Source: Zeus faber (lineage: Eukaryota; Chordata; Actinopteri; Zeiformes; Zeidae). Taken from it: a stretch of DNA of 64,000 nucleotides. This document shows, piece after piece, positions 23,940 to 35,953 of this stretch. The notes under the pieces are model-generated. The model was not told the DNA's origin. It saw only the letters and a program-made list of their open reading frames with translations, and searched no databases. Location of the stretch: NCBI GenBank assembly GCA_960531495.1, contig OY482853.1:25188232-25252231 (forward strand), written 5' to 3'. Numbering within the stretch: position 1 is the stretch's first letter; each line of letters opens with the position of its first letter. A program made the position numbers and the translations under genes.

Positions 23940-25343
23940 TGTGACCCACCGCAGCAAAACCCGCTATCTTGCGCATTTCTAAAATCGCCAGGAGCAGCCA
24001 AATAAGTTGAAAAAACCTTTCATTTAGGAAAATAGGATTTTTCCAGATTCATGTTCCTAACTTTTTTTAATCTCTCAACGTATTTTTAAAACCAAGTTTG
24101 GTTTATAAATAGTAGAAAAATGTTAATCTGTGGAGTTGAATATTCCCGTTAGATTACATGGGGAAACACAGTTAATTTACGAGACGCTGAACAGCCCTGA
24201 ACAACGCCGACGACAACGCCGACGAAACAATCTCTCGTTTCGTTTAAAGCAACCGTCCAGGTGAAGATCATTCATCCATATTTCATGTGATGGGACATCA
24301 CAATGTCACAATTGACCACTGGGGTTTTCTGAGGTGGCGGGTTGCTGGCGGGTCAGTGTGGGGGCATGGTGGCCGGGGGGCGGCCGTTTGGGCCCCTCCG
24401 CCGGTTGGGCTGGAGTTCTGGCAGCTTGCGCCTGGTCGCATAAGGTGTGCTGCAACCTGGCGGGGCTGCGGAGAGCCCTGCCAGGTGCCTTCCGGGGCCC
24501 CTGGGGAGGCTGCTTGCTGTTGTGGGTGTGGGTTGGAGTGTGGGGGGCCGCTGTCGGCCTTATGCTCCTGCTGCGCGGCTTTTCTGCGGCGGGAGCCCTG
24601 GGTGCTGGGGGTGGTGGAGGACCCATATATCTGGCGGCCTGTTGGCATGGACAGGGGTCTCGTGGGGCGGTGCTTGCCCTTACGCGAGGCATGGGTGGGC
24701 ATAGGGGGCCTGCCGGCTCGCTTGCGTACTGTTCAGGTGGGGTGTCAGTCTGTTGGCATGGGGCCTGGATCGGGGCCTGCGGTCTGTGCCTGCCGCACGC
24801 GGCCCAGGTTCTGTGCCTGCGGCTGCGTCTTTTGCCTGCACTTGGGGGTAGGTCTCCTCGTGCTCCCTGGGACTAGGTAAAGCTCCTTGAGGCCGGGCGT
24901 GGGGGTTGCTCTGGGGGCCCAGGGGTCTTCTGCGGCCACAGGGCAGGGACAGAGGGGCGTTCCTGCAACCGTAGGGTGTCTACGCCGCTGCGGAGATTGG
25001 GGGGGAGGGGGGGGGCTTTGGGGCTTTGTTCTCCAAAGAGGGGCGTTGGTGATTGTTCTCTCTAGCCAAAAACTGTGCCCCCATCCTATTGGTCATCCAC
25101 AGGACAGACTTATTGCAGCAGTTCTTGATGATTTCAGAATAAATAAAGAGTTGCATTGCAGGTTGAGAACTTGAACTCGACTTGCAGACTAACTCTGTCC
25201 TAGATGCAATGACATACAAATGCTCTTTGTTGTATGCCCAGCATGCTGACAGCACAGGTAAAAAAAATAAAAAATAAAAATAAAAAATGGTACTACTTTT
25301 ACACACACACACAGAGACATTATTGTGTAGGGGCGTTTACCAA
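23940..25343. mobile_element. TIR element family T, copy D (reverse orientation, interrupted)
   Basis: It starts with the 'right' terminus TGTGACCCACCGCAGCAAAA, so it is inverted relative to copies A-C. It can be followed to about 24312, is interrupted by a GC-rich A-tailed block, and resumes at about 25287-25343 (GTACTACTTTTACACACAC). The far end is missing. Confidence 0.65.
24313..25286 (+). mobile_element. GC-rich, A-tailed insert (putative retroposon)
   Basis: The first 700 bp are strongly G- and C-rich, with GTGGGG/GGGGCC runs. From about 25038 a non-GC-rich module follows: GTCATCCACAGGACAG, then TTCTTGATGATTTCAG, an AATAAA at about 25140, and a terminal tract of A and TAAAAA (25258-25286). 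The same module occurs on the minus strand at 37838-38085, again ending in a homopolymer. The A-tail and the position inside a DNA transposon point to retroposition. I cannot name the family; a LINE 3' end is possible. Long open frames in the GC-rich part are compositional. Confidence 0.5.
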
Positions 25344-25479
25344 CGAAGAAGTAAAGTTGACGCCACTTCCGTAAACAAGATGAGGATCTGGTTTCACAGA
25401 GTACAGTGAGTTTTTCAGCAAACTGTGCACATGGGAACACGGTGGTAGAGATCTGCGTTTTAATTATTTAGCAACAGGG

Positions 25480-26802
25480 AAAATGGCCCAGGTTTCCTTG
25501 CAGCATCTGATTCTCCCACAGGCGCAATTTAGTTTTAAAAGCCCTCACTGCAGCGAACATGTCTGTGATGATACACTCCCGCCCCTGAAGCTGCAGGTTC
25601 AGCGCATCGAGATGGCTCCTGATGTCACACATACAGGCCAGCTCACACAGAAACTTTTGCTCCCGGAGCTCTGCTGTGTCTTTCCCTTTGCTTTTCAGAA
25701 ACTGACATATTTCCTCATGGAGCTCGAAACATCTTTTCAGTACTTTTCCTCGGCTAAACCATCTCACCTCTGTGTGATAAGGCACGTCTGTGTATTCCAA
25801 ACCACACTCCTCCAAAAGAGACTTGAACTGGCGGTGATTTAGACCTTTGGCTCTTATAAAGTTAACTACTCATGTTACTGTGGTCATAACATGTTCCATC
25901 TTTAGGGCTTTGCCACACAGTGCTTCTTGATGTATAATGCAGTGGTAAACAGTTAGCTCACCCGCACAGTTCTTCTCCCACATCTTCTCCCGTACCCTAC
26001 CCACCAGTCCACTCTTTTGACCGCACATCCTTGTCCCATGAGTTTATCCCAAGTCAGCTTCATTTCAGTTATACATTTGGAAACCTCTTCAAAGATTTCC
26101 TTTCCCGTGGTTGTGCCATGCATTGATTTTAATCCCAAAAGTTCCTCCGTAACACACAGATTTGAGTCCACTCAACGGATAAAGACTGCCAGCTGGGCAG
26201 TATCAGATGCAGACGCTGCACTCATCCACAGCAAGGGAGAATGCAGCAAAATCTTTTCCCTTTTCCATCAGCTGGTCATATTGTGGCAAGATCACATGTG
26301 CGATCAGCTACTGTGTTTCTGCTCAGGCTCACATTTGATGCACACACGCTTGCTTTTTCTCTGGGCACACGAGGTCACAAACTTTCATCATGCACTTTTT
26401 CACAAACTCTCCCTCATTGAAGGGCCGGGCTGATTTTGCGATCTCTGCAGCCACAATAAAACTTGCTTTTACAGCAGCCTCACTTTGTGATATTACTTTT
26501 TTGAACATAGTCTGTTATGAAACCAAACTTCTTTTCATCTCCTCTACTTTCTTGCGCCTTTGAGTCATGTCCATGTCCTTTTACTTGTCGTGGTGTGTCG
26601 TTTCATAGTGTCTTCTAATGTTGTACTCTTTGGTTATAGACATGTTGGCTCCACATACAAGACAAACAGATCTGTCTTTTACATATGTAAACAGATATTT
26701 TTCCTCCCACCAAAGTTCCTGTTTTCCGCCTTTCTTTTCACCATTTTTGGGATGGGTAGCACGGTGCCAGTAGCAGCATGAGGTTTCTATGACTACTGTC
26801 AA
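25480..26802 (-). mobile_element. hAT transposase remnant (GTF2IRD2/ZBED5-like), copy 1
   Basis: On the minus strand the N-terminal zinc finger reads KDRSVCLVCGANMSITKEYN and continues to H-x-x-x-x-H (26581-26802), the C2H2/BED-like finger of the GTF2IRD2 group. Further on, [19 protein letters not shown] (25953-26171) and YTDVPYHTEVRWFSRGKVLK (25468-25815) match the middle of such proteins, where a D before VPYHT and the R-W-x-S-R-G-K-V-L motif are hallmarks. The order is correct but the frames are broken. The C-terminal dimerisation region is absent. There are no introns. A second, plus-strand copy lies at 38406-39000. Confidence 0.8.
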
Positions 26803-27924
26803 CAGAGGAGAGGGTGTTTATGGGTCCTGTACTGATTGACGCGCCAAAACACGAGCAGAGCATTCTGGGATTTGTAGTATTAGCCGTACATACGCTGTAT
26901 AATACCGGCGGGCCAGCTCTAGTAGTCAGTTGGTATTGCCTCCAAGACCAAATATAATTACACTGCGTCTGCCTTTGACAAAGCCTATTTGGTCTGGGTG
27001 AATTATAAATGGAAGTACTTTATTAATTTTGTTGGTAAGTGTTTTACTAATAATCTTTATATTACAATAAATAAAGCATATGGGTCTATAACTGGAGGCG
27101 AGGGCTGGGTCCACATTGGGTTTGAGCAAAACCGAAATGAGAGCGGTATTCATGTGCGGCGGCATGGTGGAGGTTAACTCAATCTCTGTAACCATTCTGA
27201 TGAATAATGGGGATTTAAGTGGCTAGAATGTTTATGGAATTCCACTGGGTAGCCATCTGATCCGGGTGATTTATTGTTGGGCATAGAGAAGAGAGCTTTC
27301 CTGAGTTCTTTTAGAGTAATTGATCCAATGTGGTAGCTTGCTCTGTCGAAAGTTTAGGGAGGTCAATATCATCAAGCAATGAGTGAATGTTTTATATATT
27401 AGATTCATTATCCGAGTGATATAGCTTATTAGAAAAGTCTCTTAATATGTTATTGATGTCTTGCAGGCATATGTTATCCTACACTGTGGATCTTTGATGG
27501 CTGTAATAAGTGTTTGCTCTCTATTGCATTTCAATTGATTGGCAAGAAATTTACCTGAATTGTCATTGAATTCAAAATAATTTGCTCTTGTTCGTTGCAT
27601 GAGGAATTGTGTCTTTTGATGGATGATATTATCAAGTTGAGATGTAATTGTCCTGATCTCATTTCTGATTTGCTCAGTGGGTGAGTGACTTGTTGGGAGT
27701 GCAACTTCATTAGTCGTTGTTCGAGTTTATTTTGGCATTCTTGTCCTTTCTTATTCTTGTGAGTGGAGAATGAAATAATACTACCTTTCCCAGAGTAAGG
27801 TGATGGTGATATTTCTGGAGAGCCATTCAGTTCAATGAAGGAAGTCCATTCTCTGGAAAATAAATGATTAAATTCTTTATCTGTCAAAAGTGAGGCATTA
27901 AAACGCTACCTGCCGTGAGGCTTC

Positions 27925-28105
27925 CGGTTGAAACTAATTGGCCAGCGATGACTGTGCCCCCGGAGGAAGGACAAGCCAGGATGGGTTAAACGCAGAGGCC
28001 TCATTTCACCGGCAACCATCCAAAGCGTGTGTGTGTGTGTGTGCGTGCATGTGTTGTAGTGTGGCGTGCTCTGTGACAAATAAAGATGGTTCTTCTAAAC
28101 ATCTG
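27925..28105 (+). mobile_element. SINE-type 3' part with (GT)n, inserted in L1
   Basis: AGCCAGGATGGGTTAAACGC, then (GT)n, then TGTGACAAATAAAG match the minus-strand copy at 55285-55440. L1 endonuclease sequence stops exactly at its end (near 28105) and resumes below 27905. The head is absent or not recognised. Confidence 0.65.
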
Positions 28106-28702
28106 ATTAACCCATTCAGCTTTGCGTTTGAGGTGCTCGGATGCAGTGAAGTGAGTTTCTTGCAGTAGACAGAAGCTTGTGTTCACCCTGGTGAGGTGAC
28201 CTCGGATTTTGCCATGTTAAGGAGGTGAGCCCAAGCCTCTCACATTCCAACTAACAAACTTAATGGGTTTCATTGAAGCTAGTAAGGGGGTGATGGCACA
28301 GTGCATCCAAGGCAATAGCTATACTCTGCCCATGCTTTCCCACAGATAAGTCAGATTTTTCCTCCTTTACATTCCTTTTTACTGTCCTAGTATTGCAGGA
28401 AGTTTGTAAGGATACATGCTGTATCTACGCAAACAAATGACAAATAGACAAAGATAAACATAGAACATTGCAGAGTTAAACATACATATAGTGAAAGATG
28501 GAATAGAGTGAGAGTGATGGGAGAAGAAGGGAAGGAGGGATTAGGGAGGTGAGATGATGAGAGTGAGCATTTTTTTAAATTCTGACATAGATAGCATGCT
28601 AATTTTTACATCTTGCAGTAAATAATTACCAGAATTTCCCAAAATACATACTTAATTTTCAGAAAAACCAGAGTGTGATGGAGGAGTCTGGGAATAATAG
28701 GC

Positions 28703-28898
28703 TGTCTATGTCCATTACATTACATTTAGCAGACGCTTTTATCCAAAGCGACTTACAATTATTCAAACACCGGGGACGCAGCCATCAGGAGCAATTAGGG
28801 GTTAAGTGTCTTGCTCAAGGACACTACAGCATGCTAGCAGGAGGAGCCTGGGATCGAACCAGCAACCTTTAGATTACTAGACGACCAGCTCTACCTCC
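28703..28898 (-). mobile_element. tRNA-SINE (L2 tail), copy 2
   Basis: Reverse complement of the SINE at 13012: ACATTTAGCAGACGCTTTTA to ACCAGCTCTACCTCCTT. The first about 15 bp of the head are missing at the junction with the TIR element, which itself lacks its first about 19 bp, so a small deletion spans the joint. Confidence 0.8.
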
Positions 28899-30208
28899 TT
28901 AAGGGTAATTTGGCGGCTTTCGACTTTTGTTTTCTGCATCATTTGAAAGTGGAGAATCAGAGCCTTCAAACAAGGTGTCATTTGTGCAAATCAAGCAAAT
29001 ATTTTTAAAGCTATGACTTGTTAATGACAAGGGTGTGGCAAACTGTGATTCTGACATAATCACCCTCAAAGTTTTACCCAGACTTGCTTCATTCAGCCAG
29101 CTCCCAGAATGCAAATGGGGTTGGCGGACAAAAAAGCCTCATGGCTACTTAACATAATGCTGAATGGGCCAATCACAAACAGCGTTGAACAGCATGAACA
29201 ACACACAACAATTTTTGTTTTTAAAAAAGCTTTTATTAAACAGTAATAACATACATGTTTTATAAAAGTGGAATTATTTTGGAGTTTAAAAGTACGGACA
29301 ACACAACAAAATGTAGAGTCTATCAATATTATGAGTCTCGGGAAATCTGTAATCTGAAAATCTGTCACCAACCTCAACTGACTTCATCACGTCATCAACT
29401 TCTTCCAGGCGTATCGTCGTTTTTTTCTGGTGGTTCTTGAAAATATTCAGTTTCCACATACCATTTCCGATTCCACTTTCAGGTTGAAATCTGCTGTTTG
29501 AAATGTTCTCCAAGTCTGGGATAATATCAGATTCAGCAGCGCTGTCGTTCTCCGCGTCGCTGTATCAGCCTAGAAAATTTTGTCCAGTATGCGCTGCTAA
29601 CACTGACTTCGATCTATTGCACTGGTCAGATTAAGGTCCGCGATTTGATTTAGATCTTCCTCCACCCGCTTCTCCTCATCCTTAACAACACAGGGAAATG
29701 AAAGTTTTCACAGACAAGTCAAACCGGATCCTCGTCTTGAATACAGAAGTGAGCAATTCTTACTAGATGGTATATGTTGGTACACACCCCCTCAGCAAAA
29801 ATGTCCCCGTGTGTGTAAAAGTAGTACGATTTAAAGGTTGAACTCTATCAAAACAGTTTCACATTGTGACTTCACATCACATGGAATATGGATGATCTTC
29901 ACCTGGAGGGTCGATTTAAAGGAAACGATTGATCTGCGTTGCTCAGCGCTATTCAGCGTCTCTGTTAGTGAACTGCATTTCCCCATGTTATCTAACGGGA
30001 ATATTTAACTCCACAGTTAAACATTTTTCTACTATTTATAAATCAAACCCGGCTTTGAAAATACGTTGCGAGATAAAAAAAACCATAAAGGCAAACGAAT
30101 CTGGAAAAATCTCATCTTCCTTCAAGAAAGGTTTTTTCAACTTGTTTGGCTACTCCTCGCGATTTTAGAAATGCGCAAGATGGCGGGTTTTGCTGCGGTG
30201 GGTCACAT
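28899..30208. mobile_element. TIR element family T, copy E (longest)
   Basis: It runs 1310 bp from AAGGGTAATTTGGCGGC to GCTGCGGTGGGTCACA. The left terminus is lost at the SINE junction; the right one is complete. It lies within L1 ORF1: DKL is read on its right and IDSLL on its left. It is the best template for the family interior. No transposase was recognised. Confidence 0.8.
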
Positions 30209-30459
30209 TTATAGTTTATCAAAAACCGGTGATACGTGTTTACCCTTCTGCCGGTTCACCTTCAGGATAGGGTCGAGCACCCTCCATCGGTCGTTGATCT
30301 CCCCTGGGAATTGATCGTTCATGCCCAGCGTGGTTCCTTCCAGCTCCCGTCCTTTTCGGTTTCGTCGCATTCCATGTGAGTGAAATTCCGTAGAGATGGG
30401 AATAGAGTTGTGCAGTCTGTATATACACAGCTTTGTACATCTATGTTTCCGCTCCACTC

Positions 30460-33400
30460 ACCACCTCCCTTTTAAGACTTTAAAGGGCCAATAAAACAAG
30501 AGAAAGCATGGCTGACAGTTATTTGTTTCTCATTGTCTATTCAATATTAATCTTCCCCTTCTTGAAGCTCTATGACAAGACAACAGACTGTCAGGAACTA
30601 TCATTAGCTACTGGTCTTTTACCAGTTAAGCTCCATGTTGTTTTCAACTAAGCGCAGAAACCAATTTACTGGAAACTTACAGTACTTGATTTATCTGCTT
30701 AGTCTACTAATTTATCAACTGGATTTACCTGGAGGTAGTGAAGTTAGACAGATGAAACAGCTGCTGTCGCTTTAGTTTTGATGAAAACATCCAGTCGGTT
30801 CCTCTTGAAGAAAATAACTTTTCCCACAGTTGAATAGAACTCTCTTGCTGGATAAAGATGGGGTCATTTTAGTTCTGTGCCTCCTCACTATCGGCTATCA
30901 GCTTAGTTTCCTGTTATAGAAAGCACCATTGTGGTTGAGGATGTCAAGGAACATGGACCAGGTTTGGACACAATGAGAGGCAACTGTACAGTATGTGAGA
31001 CTAAATGTAGCTGTCCACTACAAAATAGTTTGACCTTGTGCTATGCATTTTGCTCAAGTGATTTGGGGTAATGGTGGAGGTTGATGGCATCATTGCTGAG
31101 TTGGCGATTGAGTTTTTGAGTGACTGATAGCTGCAGTATAATATATGTGTAATGGACACATATATTAAACTGCAGCTATCAGTAACTCAAAAACTCAAAT
31201 AAAATAAAAATGACAGCGTGAATTGAAATAGTTGTAACGGGGGAATTTTGAGGAACTTTCAACTTTTAATAAAAGAACCATTTATTAATAACTAGACCTG
31301 TACTTAGTTTTCTCTTTTGCTTCCTATGTTTGATGAATTCCTACTGAGCATGTACTGTATTTATCTAGAATATACTGTCAAATTTGAACATTTGAGTGCT
31401 TTAAAAAGCCAAAGTGAATGTGTTTGTGCTCCCTCTCTCACACTGTTTCTCTCCCTCTGTCCACACATTAAAAGTAATGAGCTCTCTGCTGGAGCACCTT
31501 CTCCAGGTCTCTGGGGTTCTGTGAGTCCGATTCCATGCAGAATGACCTCTGGCCTCATACGCATCAAACATCTGAGAATCACTCCTATGAATCGAGCTGA
31601 AAGTTTGAATAGGAGTAAAAATATTCCTACCTCAGTGAAGGACATAAAAGTTAGTTACCAAGCCCCCTACACTCATTTCAGTGAGGGGTCACAGTTTTCT
31701 TTTGAGGATAAATGACGGAACGGTCTGAACAGAAATCATAATGACGTCTTGTATTGTTTTTTGTTGTCCTTTTTATTCAATTTGTATTATTTTTGAGAAT
31801 GTAGAGTACTTGATGGGACAATGTTCTTAATATGTATGCATCTATGACACCTACAACTCTAGGTTACTCAGTGATTTGCATAAATACTGTTTTATGTTGC
31901 ATTATTTCACATTGAATGGTGGAGAAATTAATTAATCCATGTACTGTATTATTGTTGGCACTGCAAGGGCAATCAAAGTTGAGTGATGATTCTTCAAATT
32001 GTTGGCCCAGGCTCATGCCTGTGTCAAATGCATCTTCCCTGTTGCCCAAAATAGAAAAATAACTTTAGTTTCTTCAGAAAGGGCAGGGGATCTTCATGTA
32101 GATGTAGAACCAAAAGTCAGAGCACACTTGCATTACTCTGAGAATTATGTTGTCGTTACGACCGGTTTCCGACTCTGAGACGGTTAATATTAATACAGGC
32201 CTTGACCTTTGTTAGAAAACAAAAATCGAGAGACAAAGCATCTTTAACAGTCATCTCCAGCTCCGGGTGTAGTTTTTGCAACTTTTCATAGGTGTCAAGT
32301 CATTTCAGACAAACTAGTCAATTAATCAATACTGGCTGATGTGCACCATTGGTTCTACTCCCACACGAATGCTTGTGTATATGTTAGTGTGTACGTTTGA
32401 AATGTAATGTATGAATTGACTAGTAGGTGCTAGTACTGTAGGCAACCTTTGGCGTTTGAAGGCTCATTTGAAAAATCAATTGCAGAAACCATTTTCCAGT
32501 TCAAACAACAACATAGGCTGCATCAAGTGCAGAATGCTCTTTCAGCATCTTTAAACATGACTCAGAGTTCCGGCTGTTATGCGCCCTTCAGCAATATGCG
32601 TCCTTTTGCCCTTAAGGTGGCCTTGAGAGCAATAGAAAAAAGAGGTGAAGATGTATAAAAGTAAGAAGACAATGGGTATGAGAAAAACAAAAACAAGAAA
32701 TATTCCAAACAATTACAAAACTATTTCAAATATTTACATCATGTTTTACAACACATTTGCCTGCCTATACAGGGCTAAGGTGTGTTTTTTTTAAAACACT
32801 CAATGTCAAGAATACCTAAAAAATGAAAAAGGCAATGGAAGTACAACAACAATTACCTTCAGGGATCAGTATGCATACCTTATAACGGATTCAAACAAAA
32901 TATAGTGGTTCATTCTCTATTGCATTATGAATATAAAAATTAGGACTGTCATTTCTAAGCACATTTCCATTTACTACTCTGTTGTAAAGGGGCAACGCAA
33001 TGAGGCTGCAAAGACCTCCTATAGCTGGTACAGAGCAGAAGCAGAAGCAAAGTCGAGGATTAGACTCTTCTTCCAAACAATAACTGCAAGCACATCTGTA
33101 GAGATTATGAACTGCAGCTCTTTCAGGTTCTCTCCTTTGCCAGAGCGTTCCCCCACTGCTCTGAGTGCCACAGCTGGCTTTTTAAAGGTGGAGGGAGGCA
33201 AATTCTGATGGAGGAAGATGATGTCTTCATAACCAACAGCTGGCACATTAAAAAGTTTCCACCAAGCAGCTGAGCGTGGCATATGGTTATGTGGACTGTG
33301 CGTCTTGCCATTCATTTGACATAGAGATTTGGCGTGCTGCTAAACATTTATGTCTTCCTGTTAATATACGTAGTGGATAATGTCTCACAAGGTGTTCATC

Positions 33401-34019
33401 CATATTTAATTGCCACCTCATCATCCGTTACATTTGCGTCATGTGCACCTCAAAGGGGTTTATTCCACTTATCCCATTGCTAGCGATCAAGATTAACGAT
33501 CCCTTTATTTTGTCTATGAAATTTTCTTTCAAAATAAGACGTTTCTAATAAGGCAATGCTTGTTTCCATGGTGACCCTTAGTATTCAATTAATACCTGGA
33601 ACACAATTGCTGCCCAACATTTTTGCACAATATGTATTTGTATATTTTGTATATGTAAGTTATAACACTTTGTAGCACAGGGAGGTTAATACTTTGCTCA
33701 GATACAATCTACCATGCTGACATCATGCAAATGCAGACTGACCTCCATATTGCTAATGGTTGACAAACTGAATGTATAATAGTACGATATCATCTCACAG
33801 TAAGTTTGTCCAAGTAACAAAAGAGTACAATAGAATAAGATTCTGCTAAACACAAAGTAAATTATATTAAATATGAAATACTTATATTACATAATTTATA
33901 CAGAGCCTCCTCGGGTCAAGAGAGAAAATAAATGTTAAATTGTTCTCTCAGAGTACGAATCGTTTCCGCTTTATTGATTACTGCCCTCATATGAGTAATT
34001 TGTGCTTTCAAACTACTTA
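30460..34019. other. No gene recognised; one palindrome
   Basis: AT-rich, apparently repeat-poor DNA. Short open frames (31317-31715 plus, 33019-33315 minus) show no known motif. A 41-bp inverted repeat is listed separately. Confidence 0.4.
31110..31196. repeat. Near-perfect 41-bp inverted repeat (hairpin)
   Basis: The arms 31110-31150 and 31156-31196 match at 39 of 41 positions around a 5-nt loop AATGG. The arm starts GAGTTTTTGAGTGACTGATA. No TIR or flanking repeat was seen. Confidence 0.9.
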
Positions 34020-34990
34020 ACCTGTTAAGCCAGACACACCCGGTACCGGGTCTATGGCGCAGTCCAGGCTGGCAAATTCTGGCAAAGTCAGTTTTTAAAC
34101 TGAGTTTAAACTTCTGGTATTAGTGGAAACTAGACACCTAGACCGATCCATAGCTGTAAACCATGTCATGCTAGCTCGCTGAGAAGCAGGCCTAACATAG
34201 CTCCAAATTTAGCGTTTTTTTTTTTTTTTTTTTCAAGTAAATGGGCATGACTTATTTCAAACCGGTCCCTTGACCTCTCACATCAAGATATCTGAATGAA
34301 GTTGGGCTCATTAGAACTGCAAGAGCCATGCATGACATACTGTATATCAGCTACAAAGGGTACTTTAGCTTCAGGGTCCAAAACAGACAATTTTCGGAAT
34401 GCAGTGGAAGTTATTTTTGCCTTTTTTTTCTTTTCCCTATTTCTGCACACTGCGGTACCCAAACAGTAGAAATGTAAGAAAAATGGATATGGCTACAAAG
34501 TTGAGTCTATGTGAATCCAAAGAGCGCAATTGCATTCATATGTGATGAAATACTGTTCATGTTTTGCATGGTCCGCTGTTATGCTGTTATCACATTGAAA
34601 TATTAACTTTGAAGCTATAGCTTCGAAGTAACCATTTCAATGTGATAACAGCATTCTTTTTTAAACCTGACCTAAGTGAATATAACAAACTATTGTGACC
34701 TTTATGATAGTCATATTCTCATGAAACCCCAGAATCTAGACACATATACACACAAGTTTTCTAAGGTGTTTTCAAGGTCATGAGATCTTCAGGTAGCCTT
34801 TTGGGGAGATTTGACCCTTTTCCCCCCCTTCTTGAGTGGTCAAAAATGGCTAGAAAGTGTACCAAAGCTGTGTTATTAATGGTATCAACCCACAACTTGG
34901 TGCAGCAACTAATCACACATGATTGACGACGGAATGGCCATTATTACGCATGAGTATAATATTTAAAGCCCCTTTACACTCAAAATATTA
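34020..34990. repeat. Unassigned repeat-like block with a 36-bp palindrome
   Basis: It starts near TTAACCTGTTAAGCC, a form seen at ends of TTAA-target elements, followed by CCGGTACCGGG (a perfect palindrome, about 34041-34051). T18 lies at 34217-34234. The inverted repeat 34581-34616/34619-34654 (arm ATGCTGTTATCACATTGAAA...) pairs at 32 of 36 positions with a 2-nt loop. The right end is not identified. Confidence 0.4.
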
Positions 34991-35239
34991 ATAATTTTAG
35001 CAGGCGCAATTAAAAATATTATGTTTATTACCTTTTAATTGATAGAAAATGTTGACATACAGTGTCAAGCTGCATCTCAAATAATTCCGGAAGGGTGAAC
35101 TGCTGACCCACACCCCTCAAACTCCAAGCCCCCCGCCCCCTCCTCCGCTTTACTTTTATTGGATATGTTCTATCTCTCTGTTGTGGTGGTAACATAACAA
35201 TGGCTTTACCACTCTCTGTTGAAATGTGCCGTTTCCAGT

Positions 35240-35437
35240 GACCTCCGGCACAGAGACACAGACGATTGGGGGTTGTTAACACCAGTTTATTGTAGAGCTG
35301 AGGCTACGTGGAATTAGCCAGGAGCAGATGGAGCATGTCATGACAGGGCTCCTATCCCGACTGAGTGTGTTTTTAAACCTGCCGCTCATTAGATCGACGA
35401 ACGAGCGTCAGGTGCTTAAGCCATCCCATCCACCACA
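35240..35437 (-). mobile_element. Solo LTR, family A copy 3 (partial)
   Basis: It aligns with 23510-23759 from CTCCGGCACAGAGACACAG to the terminal CCACCACA. The first part is absent. A (TA)n tract follows directly. Confidence 0.65.
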
Positions 35438-35438
35438 A

Positions 35439-35467
35439 ATATATATATATATATATATACATATACA

Positions 35468-35537
<70 letters not shown>
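35439..35537. repeat. (TA)n microsatellite
   Basis: About 100 bp of TA with one CATATACAGTA interruption. Directly abuts the hAT MITE. Confidence 0.95.
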
Positions 35538-35539
<2 letters not shown>

Positions 35540-35540
<1 letters not shown>

Positions 35541-35873
35541 AGGGATGCAACGGTACAGTGGACCCCTGTTTCGGCATGAATCATGGTTTTGGGGCCAAGG
35601 TAATTGTATGGTTTCGGTATCTTTTTATTTGAGATTTTTTTTCTTAAGTTTAAAGGTGTGAAAAAAGTTTTTTATGGTCGTCTGCAATAAATAACTAGTG
35701 TATCACTCTGTGTGTATGGCTGTGGGGGGAGGGGGAGACAGGGATTCAAGTTCATTGGTGGGTTGTTATAATTTGCATAGGTTCATCTGATTGAGGAGTC
35801 CAGGATAGTGCATAATTCAAATATTAATTTTCGTTATTTATTTTCGTATTCAAATATATATTTATTTATATTA

Positions 35874-35953
<80 letters not shown>

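Larger units (their letters stand above)
26926..30457 (-). mobile_element. L1/Tx1-like LINE, interrupted by other repeats
   Basis: Minus-strand order is as follows. ORF1 C-terminal domain (30457-30209): LGMNDQFPGEINDRWRVLDP, ending ...VFDKL. After two inserts, the ORF1 end IDSLLFPDSSITLWFF reads to a stop near 28667. ORF2 starts at about 28275: MKPIKFVSWNVRGLGS, then CLLQETHF, the endonuclease motif. After another insert come KGSIISFSTHKNKKGQ (27531-27887), FSMPNNKSPGSDGYPVEF (about 27240-27310) and SYRPICFIYCNIKIISKTL with HPDQIGFVKGRRS (26926-27195), the first reverse-transcriptase motifs. It stops at about 26926, before the catalytic YADD. Stops and frameshifts occur in ORF2. It is an old, inactive copy. 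Confidence 0.8.

Noticed and set aside
24287-24880. 197-, 180- and 134-codon open frames on both strands
   Set aside because: They lie in one GC-rich stretch where stop codons are rare in all frames; no domain and no consistent frame.
25480-26802. Functional GTF2IRD2 or ZBED host gene
   Set aside because: Frames are broken, the C-terminus is missing and there are no introns; it is a transposase remnant.
31110-31196. microRNA precursor
   Set aside because: The stem is longer and more perfect than usual precursors, and nothing supports processing; kept only as a hairpin.
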